This document shows positions 35,997 to 44,000 of a DNA stretch of 64,000 nt, piece after piece. The stretch is taken from positions 372,001-436,000 of the forward strand of contig NZ_PGFC01000001.1 in assembly GCF_002797875.1 (NCBI RefSeq), read 5' to 3'. The first letter of the stretch is position 1. Every line of letters starts with the position of its first letter. This stretch comes from Pseudoscardovia suis (GTDB taxonomy: Bacteria; Actinomycetota; Actinomycetes; Actinomycetales; Bifidobacteriaceae). Position numbers and translations under genes: made by a program. The notes beneath the pieces are model-generated. The model made no database searches. It had not been told where the DNA came from and saw nothing but the letters and a program-made list of their open reading frames with translations.

Positions 35997-37124
35997 ATGA
36001 CTGAGAATTCTCATCACGATCCTGCTGCATTGAACGAGCTTGCAGCCAAGTTCACCGTGCTTCCCAATGACCACGAAGCGCCTGATGCAAAGCGCGAGGA
36101 GCTCATCGACAAGCCGAAGTTCGGTCAGCTGTTCTCCGACAACATGGCCCACATGACGTGGACCGCAGGCGAAGGCTGGAGCGACCGTCGCATCGAGCCG
36201 TACGGTCCGCTCAAGCTCGACCCGGGTGCATCCGTGCTGCACTACGCGCAGGAAGTCTTCGAAGGCCTCAAGGCTTACTACCATTCCGACGGCTCCATCT
36301 GGATCTTCCGTCCGGATGCAAACGCCGAGCGTTTCCAGAACTCCGCGACCCGTTTGGCTCTGCCTGAGCTGCCTGTCGATGACTTCATCGGTTCCGTCGC
36401 AGCCCTCATCAAGCGCGATTACAAGTGGGTTCCGCGCCGTCGTGAATACACGCTTTACATGCGTCCGTTCATGTTCGCTTCCGAGCCGTTCCTCGGCGTG
36501 CGCAAGGCGCAGGAAGTCGAATACTGCGTCATCGCGTCTCCTTCCGGCCCGTACTTCGCAGGCGGCGTCAAGCCGGTGAGCATCTGGGTTGAAGACAAGT
36601 GGTTCCGCACCGGCCCCGGCGGCACCGGCTTCGCCAAGTGCGGCGGCAACTACGCTGCATCCCTGATCGGCGAATACAACGGCATCGACCATGGCTGCCA
36701 GCAGGTGTGCTTCGTCGACGCCGCCACCAAGACCTACCTTGAGGAGCTTGGCGGCATGAACATGATGGTCGTGCACAAGGACGGCCACGTCGAGACCCCG
36801 AGCCTGACCGGCAACATTCTGCCTGGCGTCACCCGCCGCTCCCTCATCCAGCTCATCCAGGATGACGGCCGCGACGTGGTCGAGACCATGATCAAGCTCG
36901 GTGACCTCATCGAGGACATCAAGTCCGGCGAGGTCACCGAGGTCTTCGCCTGCGGCACCGCAGCCATCATCACCCCGATCGGTCGCTTCAAGTCCGACAA
37001 GTTCGATGTCGAGGTCAACGGCGGCCAGTCCGGCGAATACACGATGAAGCTGCGCAACCAGCTGCTCGGCATCCAGCTCGGCGAGATCGAAGATCCGCAC
37101 AACTGGATGTGGAAGGTTCTGTGA
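35997..37124 (+). CDS. ilvE: Branched-chain amino acid aminotransferase
   Basis: A PLP fold-IV aminotransferase of 375 residues that makes or breaks down Leu, Ile and Val. The PLP lysine is in GTGFAKCGGNYAASLIGEYNG. The other conserved parts are LHYAQEVFEGLKAYYHSDGSIWIFRPDANAERF and the late EVFACGTAAIITPIG. It is the longer actinobacterial and eukaryote-like type. A CACACT / AGTGTG inverted pair (about 35871-35891) lies about 110 nt upstream and could be an operator. Confidence 0.96.
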   Translation: MTENSHHDPAALNELAAKFTVLPNDHEAPDAKREELIDKPKFGQLFSDNMAHMTWTAGEGWSDRRIEPYGPLKLDPGASVLHYAQEVFEGLKAYYHSDGSIWIFRPDANAERFQNSATRLALPELPVDDFIGSVAALIKRDYKWVPRRREYTLYMRPFMFASEPFLGVRKAQEVEYCVIASPSGPYFAGGVKPVSIWVEDKWFRTGPGGTGFAKCGGNYAASLIGEYNGIDHGCQQVCFVDAATKTYLEELGGMNMMVVHKDGHVETPSLTGNILPGVTRRSLIQLIQDDGRDVVETMIKLGDLIEDIKSGEVTEVFACGTAAIITPIGRFKSDKFDVEVNGGQSGEYTMKLRNQLLGIQLGEIEDPHNWMWKVL

Positions 37125-37219
37125 GCCTAGGCGTTTGTTTCCGTGACCGTTGCCGTTTCGCCGCGGCCACGGATGCCGAATCACCATATATACGCTGAAT
37201 CACTTCAGTGAAGCCATTG

Positions 37220-37264
37220 CAGTTCGGGCTTCCAGCCTTGCGGGTTGGAAGCCCGAACTGTTTT
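37220..37264 (+). terminator. Intrinsic terminator after ilvE
   Basis: CAGTTCGGGCTTCCA (37220-37234) is a perfect reverse complement of TGGAAGCCCGAACTG (37246-37260) and is followed by TTTT. Confidence 0.92.
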
Positions 37265-37822
37265 GCGAAACTGCGTCATTTGCGCAGCTTTCTCAGCAGA
37301 CCCGCATGCCCGCATGGCGACCTCTCCCGTTCCGCGATTCGTCGCGCAGCCGTCCACGAATGGCTTGGATGGTTGACAATCTCGGCGTGTCGCATTACGT
37401 TGGGGTGCGGTTAAGCGGTTCGCAAGCATTCGCCCAGCGTCACAAAGCGTGTGGGGGAGTCTTCGCGTCAGTGCCTCCGGCAACGCACACAATGCGCGGG
37501 GAGGCGACCCATGGTTGCCGCGCCATAATTCGGATGCCCGCAGCAGGCGATCGCCATGTGTCGGGCGCCCTGGAACGTGAGTGCGCCCAGCGTTGTTTTT
37601 CGTAAAAAGTCCGCATGACGCCGGTCACATGAATGGCATGAATGACAAGACCGGCGCGGATGACACGGATGCATGAATGACGTGGGATGGCACCGATAGC
37701 AGACCATGCCGGATCATGCAAATCATACGGATCTGCGGATCACAGCGTGCTGTTTTCAACGACATGCGCAATTCCTGCTGCTGAGAGCCTCACGCAACGT
37801 TCCCCAAGAGAAGAGAGAAAGA
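37265..37822 (+). other. Gene-free stretch upstream of the sodium symporter
   Basis: About 560 nt with no coding signal I trust. A good promoter-like pair, TTGACA (37373-37378) and TACGTT (37396-37401) with 17 nt between, sits more than 400 nt before the symporter start. The later part repeats CATGAATG three times (37626-37680). It may hold a long leader or a small RNA. Confidence 0.45.
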
Positions 37823-39220
37823 ATGTCAAGCACCGAAACCACAGCCGTGGATAAGGGCGAGAAAAGGTCGAACTTCACCGGCCGGATTGGCTATGTGATG
37901 GCCGCCGCCGGTTCGGCAATCGGCCTGGGCAACATCTGGAGGTTCCCGTACCTCGCCGCAAAATACGGCGGCGCCGTGTTCCTCATCGTCTACCTGATCA
38001 GCGTGTATACCTTCGGCTACGTGCTCATCATGTCCGAGACCGTCATCGGTCGCAAGACCAAGAAGAGCCCTGTCAGCGCGTTCCGCCATTTCGGCAACAC
38101 GAAGGCGCACAGCTTCGGCGGCTGGATCAACGCCATCATCCCCATGCTCATCGCCCCCTATTACTCCGTCATCGGCGGCTGGGTGCTCTACTACCTGTTC
38201 TCATACATCCAGGGCGAGGTCAAGGAGCTGGGTGGCGACAACGCCTTCACGAACTTCATCTCGAGCGGCACGTCCGTGGAATTCTGGTTCCTCGTGTTCG
38301 CCGTGTGCACGATCGCCGTCATCTTCTTCGGCGTGCAGAACGGCGTCGAGCGCGTCTCCAAGGTGCTGCTGCCGTTGCTCGTGGTGCTTTCCGTAATCGT
38401 GTGCATCTATTCCTGCACGCGCCCCGGCGCCGTCGAAGGCATCAAGTACTTCTTCATCCCGCAGATGCAGAACGTGTCGTGGATGACCTTCGTGACCGCC
38501 ATCGGGCAGATGTTCTACTCGCTTTCCTGCGCCATGGGTATCCTCATCACCTATGGCTCCTACATGAAGCGTGACGTGAGCATCGAGAAGTCCACCACGC
38601 AGGTCGAGTTCTTCGATACGCTCATCGCCGTGCTCGCCGGCCTCATGATCATCCCCGCCGTCTTCGCCTTCAACGGCGCGGACGCCGCCAAGACCCTCAA
38701 GGCAGGCCCCTCGCTCATGTTCATCACGATGCCCAAGGTGTTCGGCAACATGGGCTTCGGCATGGCCATCGGCATCGTGTTCTTCCTGCTTGTGTTCCTC
38801 GCCGCGCTCACCAGCTCCATTTCGCTGATGGAAAGCGCCGTCTCCACGTTCCAGGATGAGCTGGGCATGAGCCGTCCAATCGCCACGCTCACCTACAGCG
38901 GCATCTACATCGTGCTCGGCACGCTCTCCAGCCTCGGTTTCAACGTGCTCGGGGGAGTGAAGCTGCTCGGCATGGACTTCCTTGACTTCTTCGACTTCAT
39001 CACCAATTCCGTGATGATGCCGATCGCCGCCATCGCCATCTGCCTGCTGGTGCTGCGCTCCGTCACGCTCAAGGGCGTGGAGGACGAGGTGACCTACGAT
39101 GGCGCGCCGTTCAAGCGCAAGAAGGTCTACAACTTCGTCATCAAGTACCTGTGCATCGTGTTCCTCGTGATCATCTTGGTGAGCTCCGTGCTCAACGCCT
39201 TCGGCATCATCAAGATGTGA
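37823..39220 (+). CDS. Neurotransmitter:sodium symporter (SNF) family transporter
   Basis: A LeuT-fold sodium-coupled uptake protein of 465 residues, probably for an amino acid. Helix 1 has the family signature GYVMAAAGSAIGLGNIWRFPYLAAKYGG. I count 11 to 12 hydrophobic helices. The ATG at 37823 lies after GAGAAGAGAGAAAG; the frame stays open for 39 more codons upstream without support. The substrate cannot be set; tryptophan- or tyrosine-type members are related. A terminator at 39302-39339 follows. Confidence 0.93.
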   Translation: MSSTETTAVDKGEKRSNFTGRIGYVMAAAGSAIGLGNIWRFPYLAAKYGGAVFLIVYLISVYTFGYVLIMSETVIGRKTKKSPVSAFRHFGNTKAHSFGGWINAIIPMLIAPYYSVIGGWVLYYLFSYIQGEVKELGGDNAFTNFISSGTSVEFWFLVFAVCTIAVIFFGVQNGVERVSKVLLPLLVVLSVIVCIYSCTRPGAVEGIKYFFIPQMQNVSWMTFVTAIGQMFYSLSCAMGILITYGSYMKRDVSIEKSTTQVEFFDTLIAVLAGLMIIPAVFAFNGADAAKTLKAGPSLMFITMPKVFGNMGFGMAIGIVFFLLVFLAALTSSISLMESAVSTFQDELGMSRPIATLTYSGIYIVLGTLSSLGFNVLGGVKLLGMDFLDFFDFITNSVMMPIAAIAICLLVLRSVTLKGVEDEVTYDGAPFKRKKVYNFVIKYLCIVFLVIILVSSVLNAFGIIKM

Positions 39221-39301
39221 GGTGGTGTCGCGAGTGAGAGACCGCTTGTGAGGCATCGCGCACGATAGCAGCATCGCAGTCGGTTCTTACGGGTGCACAC
39301 G

Positions 39302-39339
39302 AAAGGCCCTGTTGCTCCGAGGGGAGCGGCAGGGCCTTT
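39302..39339 (+). terminator. Intrinsic terminator of the sodium symporter gene
   Basis: AAAGGCCCTG pairs with CAGGGCCTTT; an inner GCTCC / GGAGC pair extends the stem. GTCGTTCTC follows. Confidence 0.85.
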
Positions 39340-39376
39340 GTCGTTCTCAGCGGTGAGATGGGGCATGGCAACGCCA

Positions 39377-39455
39377 GCGAAACGGTTTTCGAGTGCACGG
39401 TTTGCAAGGTGCACGGTTTGCGGACACACGTTTTGCAGGCGCACGGTTTTCAGGC
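39377..39455. repeat. Five degenerate 16-bp tandem repeats
   Basis: Units at 39377, 39393, 39409, 39425 and 39441, each about 16 bp, share the core GCACGGTTTTGC with variation. They sit between two convergent terminators (sodium symporter and rpsT). Confidence 0.7.
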
Positions 39456-39456
39456 A

Positions 39457-39484
39457 AACAAAAAGCCCCGTGTGTGCGGGGCTT
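39457..39484 (-). terminator. Intrinsic terminator of rpsT
   Basis: AAGCCCCG (39463-39470) pairs with CGGGGCTT (39477-39484). On the minus strand the stem is followed by TTTTGTTTG. Confidence 0.9.
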
Positions 39485-39563
39485 AAGACTGTGCAGCTTG
39501 AAAGCCATGCAGCTTGGAGCTGTGCGAAGCGGCTCAGCTAGCAGCCGACTGCATCAGCGTGGC

Positions 39564-39824
39564 TCACAGAGCGTTGATGGCGGTGGCGAGACCGGACTTG
39601 CGGTTCGCAGCCTGGTTCTTGTGGATGAAGCCACGGCCTGCAGCCTTGTCAAGCTTCTTTGCGGCGACGGCGTAAGCGGCCTGTGCGGCTTCCTTATCGC
39701 CGGCGGCGATGGCCTCGCGGGTCTTGCGCACGGCGGTCTTGAGCTCGGACTTGACGGCGACGTTACGCTTGTGGGCCTTCTCGTTGGTGAGAACGCGCTT
39801 CTTCTGGGACTTGATGTTTGCCAA
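39564..39824 (-). CDS. rpsT: 30S ribosomal protein S20
   Basis: A small basic 16S rRNA-binding protein of 86 residues, [21 protein letters not shown] at the start and [21 protein letters not shown] near the end. AAAAGGAAAAT lies before the ATG on the minus strand. An extended -10 (TGGTATGAT, minus strand, around 39880-39888) is a possible promoter. rpsT stands alone, as in many genomes. Confidence 0.97.
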   Translation of the reverse strand: MANIKSQKKRVLTNEKAHKRNVAVKSELKTAVRKTREAIAAGDKEAAQAAYAVAAKKLDKAAGRGFIHKNQAANRKSGLATAINAL

Positions 39825-39879
39825 TTTATTTTCCTTTTTGTGACGTGTTTACAAGTGGTCAACAGCCATACAAACGCAC

Positions 39880-39888
39880 ATCATACCA
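39880..39888 (-). promoter_or_regulatory. Extended -10 element for rpsT
   Basis: On the minus strand TGGTATGAT gives a TGn-extended -10, about 55 nt upstream of the rpsT start. I see no clear -35. Confidence 0.4.
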
Positions 39889-40088
39889 TAACCTCGGTTA
39901 GAATAGAGGCAAAGTCGTGAAAAATCATGGAGATTTTCTCACATCCCTGGGGTGCTGAAGGCCGCCGCAGGCATCCGATAGCCTTCGTCCCGCATCCCGC
40001 GCCGACGGCAATCGGCGGCGAACGATCGCCATGGCCGGCGCCCCGTGCCGTACCAAGCCCGTGTGCGGGCGATAACGCGGAGGTTGCG

Positions 40089-40871
40089 ATGGCAGCGACA
40101 CAGGTGACATTGGAAAGCAATGCGTTTTTCTATGGCATTGAGTACCTGGCGGTGTTCTGTTGCGGTTTGCTTGGAGGTCTTGCCGCCGTGCGCAAGCATT
40201 ATGACCTCTTCGCCATCCTTCTGACGGCGTGGGTGACCTCGTTGGGTGGCGGTCTTGTCCGCGACGTCATCCTGGGGGCGCGGCCTCCCGTGGGGATATC
40301 TGACAAAGGCATGGTGATTACCGCCCTTGCCGCCGGGCTGATCGTGGCGGTCATGCATCCAGAAGTGGACCGCATGCACTGGTCGATGATCGTCCTTGAT
40401 GCGCTTGCGCTGGGCCTGTTCGCCGTCAACGGTACGCAGAAGGCTCTCATGTATGGCACCAGCGGCATGGCTGCCGTCTTCCTCGGCATGTTCACCGCCC
40501 TTGCCGGCGGATTGATCAGGGACGTGCTGCTCAACGAGGTGCCGACGGTAGTGCGCGACCGCCACTGGTATGCCTTCCCATCGTTCGTCGGCAGCATCCT
40601 CACCGTTGTCAGCACCCGCGCCCGTGCCAATGGCCTGTTGAACCCGCAGGGAGAGATCGTCGTCGACGTGGCGATCGTCATCCTGGTGGTGGTGATGCGC
40701 GTCCTGTCGGTGCGCTTTGACATCACCCTTCCGGGCGCGATGCCCCGGCGGGAGGCCCTGCACATGCCCGAGCGCCCCCGCACAGGTCGCGGAACGCATG
40801 TTTCCTCGCGTTCACAGCAAGGCGAATCTGTGCAAGGGGAATCCGCTCAGGGGGGAGCCCGCTCAAGGTGA
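40089..40871 (+). CDS. TRIC-family (UPF0126) membrane channel protein
   Basis: A 260-residue membrane protein with two internal TRIC repeats, each with the GG(G/L)xxRD motif: TSLGGGLVRDVILG and TALAGGLIRDVLLNEVP. About seven hydrophobic helices are present. Bacterial relatives form trimeric potassium-type channels. The ATG at 40089 follows GGAGGTTG; the frame is open from 39927 without support. The C-terminal 45 residues are Ser/Gln/Gly-rich and hydrophilic. Confidence 0.9.
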   Translation: MAATQVTLESNAFFYGIEYLAVFCCGLLGGLAAVRKHYDLFAILLTAWVTSLGGGLVRDVILGARPPVGISDKGMVITALAAGLIVAVMHPEVDRMHWSMIVLDALALGLFAVNGTQKALMYGTSGMAAVFLGMFTALAGGLIRDVLLNEVPTVVRDRHWYAFPSFVGSILTVVSTRARANGLLNPQGEIVVDVAIVILVVVMRVLSVRFDITLPGAMPRREALHMPERPRTGRGTHVSSRSQQGESVQGESAQGGARSR

Positions 40872-41050
40872 GTCTTCGCAGCCCTCGCAACCCTCGCATG
40901 ACGCTGAGCCTGCGCGCGAAAGCTCAAGTCCGCATGTTGTCGGCGAACGGACATAAGGTGGCGGAAACCCGCGGACGATGGAGCCGGGCGGCTTGTGCGC
41001 AGCCGACTCGCGGGTACACGTGTCGAAGGCGATGCCAGAGAGGATGAGTA

Positions 41051-44000
41051 ATGTCAGGGGCTTCCACGCTGGTCTATGTCGATACCGAAAACACTCGCGC
41101 CGCGCAGGATGCTAGGGCTGATCAGTCCGACTCCAATGCCAGTGACATGCGCAAAACATCGGCTCCCGCCCCGTCATCGGCAGGCGAGAAGGCCTCGGTT
41201 CCGGGGAAGCTGTGTGACATCGGTGCATTGCGCACCGGCTCCGACGCGGTGGAATACCTGACGGCGCGTTTCGCCCAGCAACAGGAGCCTCCCACTCAGG
41301 CGCAGCATGCAACGCAGGGGATGGGTCGTTTCTTTGGGTTCCTGCATCGTCGCACGCCGCATGTGCCGTCACGTCTCGCACAGTTCCATGCGCCCGACCG
41401 GAATGCGTTCAGGAATTTCATCCATGGGGCGTCGTGGGCGGTGGGTCACAATCTCGTGGATTTCGACATGGCAGCCATCGGCTACGATCTGACCGCCGCC
41501 GGCATTCGCCAATGCATCGACACCCTGCCTCTGTCCGCGCTGCTGTATCCAAGCAAAGCCAGCCATGCCTTGGGCAAACCGGAGAAAATAAGCGAAGATG
41601 CGCTCAATGATCCGCTGACGGATGCCTATAAATGCCGCGATCTGTTTTTGCAAGAGATTCAGGATTACGCGTCGCTGGACGAGACGATGCGGATGGTGTA
41701 TGCGCTGCTGTTGCAAAACCACCCGTATTTTCGCGGATGGTACGCCTTGCTGCGTCAGGCGGGAGAGGCGTGCGCCATCGAAGCGTGGAACGCCCCGCGG
41801 CGTGGCGCGCCCGAGGTTTCCGCTCGCGGCGGTGCAGCGCATGCCGCACAGGAGGCGCGCCATGGTGCCCGCGCGCAATCGGTTGTCGTCGGCGACGGTT
41901 CCCCTGTCGATCCGCAAGCCGTGCGCGACGGCGTGAAGCTGCTGCCGGACGTGGCGAACCTCGCCGCCCAGGCGATGGAGGAGGAGATCGCGGCACTGCC
42001 AGATCCCTGCCTGTGCGAATCGGCCAATCTTGCCCGGCTGGCGATGGACCGGCCGGTGGAGCTTGCCTATGCGCTTGCCTACGCGCTGGCGCCGGCGGAC
42101 ACGCGCCATATCAGCGAGTGGGCCCTTCGCCGTTTCCCCGGAATCACCGGCGTGCTGGATGCGTTGTGCCGCACGCGCTGCTCGTCGCCATCGTGCCGGT
42201 ATTGCACCACCATGCTTGATGCCACCACGCAATTGCGCCGTGTCTTCGGCTTCGAATCCTTCCGCACGTGGCAGGGGCAGGACCTGCAGCGGCAGGCCGT
42301 GCAAGCGGCGATCGACGGGGAGTCCATCATGGCGGTTTTCCCCACCGGCGGCGGTAAATCCTTGACATTCCAGCTGCCGGCGATCATCGACGGGCAGAGA
42401 GTGGACGGGCTGACCATCGTCATCTCGCCATTGCAATCCTTGATGGTCGACCAGGTCACATCGCTGGAACGGCGTGGCATCACCGCGGCCGCGACCATCA
42501 ACGGCACGCTTGACCCCGTGCAGCGCACCAATCAGATCGAACGGGTCCGAAGTGGCATCGCGTCCCTGCTGTACATCGCGCCGGAATCCTTGCGGTCTCC
42601 AACGATTCAGCGGCTGGTGCAATCACGGAACGTCACGCGCATCGTCGTCGACGAGGCGCACTGTTTCTCCGCCTGGGGGCAGGACTTCCGCGTGGACTAC
42701 TGGTACATCGGCGAATTCATCAAGCAGCTTGAATCACACATGGGGCGGAGCATACCCGTGTCTTGTTTCACCGCCACCGCCAAGCAGCAGGTCATCGCCG
42801 ACATCCGCAATTATTTTCACGACCAGACGGGCAGGGACCTGCGGCTGTTCGCCACAACCGCGCAACGGCGCAACCTGCACTATCGGGTCATCCCCGTTGA
42901 CGCCGACGACGAACACCGCTACCGGGTCTTGCGCGAGCTCATCGAAAAGAAGAATCCCTGCCCGCCGACCATCGTCTTCGTCGCCAAGCGCCGCCAGACC
43001 ACGGAACTTGCCCGAAGGCTCAGCCGCGACGGAATCCCGGCATGCGCATTCCACGGAGACATGTCCGTCGTTGAGAAAATGACCAGCCAGGAGGCTTTCC
43101 TCAGCGGCGGCGTCAACGTGATGGTCGCCACCAAGGCGTTCGGCATGGGGATTGACAAGTCGGATGTGCAGCAGGTCATCCACTACACGATCTCCGAATC
43201 CTTGGAAGACTACGTCCAGGAATCCGGCAGGGCGGGGCGCGATGAGCGGCTTGACGCGGATTGCATCATCCTGTATAACCCGCGTGACCTGGACGTGCAC
43301 TTCCAGATGCTCAACCAAAGCCGCATCACCATCAACCAGATCCAGCAGGTATGGCAGGCCATCAAGTATCTCAGCGACAGTCGCCATCATGGGCGCATGT
43401 CCTTCACCGCCAGCGCCTTGGAGATCGCCCGCGAAGCCGGGTGGAGCAACACGTCCTACGACGTGGAGACGCGCGTGCGGGCGGCGCTCATGTCGCTGGA
43501 ACAATCCGGATACATCACACGCGGCATCAACGCATCCCGCGTCTTCGCCGACAGCCTTGCCGTCGACGACATCCCGTCCGCGCGCAGCATCCTCGAACGG
43601 CCAGGCAACGGCATGGACCCCGAGCGGATCGAGGAATGCGTGCGCATACTCTCCCGTCTGCTCTCCAGCAAGCACACAGGCCAGGGCATGCAAGGGGAGG
43701 CCGAAAGCCGAGTGGACTACCTCGCCGATTGCCTCGCCTTGCCCAAGGGGCGGGTGCGTGACGACATCGACGAGATGAAACGCCTCAAGATCTTGCGAAA
43801 CGACACCGACATGCACGCCTACGTGCGACGAGGCAAGGCGTCAAGGCATTCGCGCCGAGGCACGCTGGGCGAGATGAATGCCTTGGAGACATTCCTCGTG
43901 GGCTTCCTCGTGCACCACGTGCACGACGGTCAGTCTTTGGAATACAAGGAGGCCAACGAGGCTGCGTTGAATACGGGGGTCGCCACAAGCAGCGTTCCGA

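Noticed and set aside
37150-37605. 151-residue open frame after ilvE
   Set aside because: It runs through the perfect ilvE terminator hairpin and has no ribosome site.
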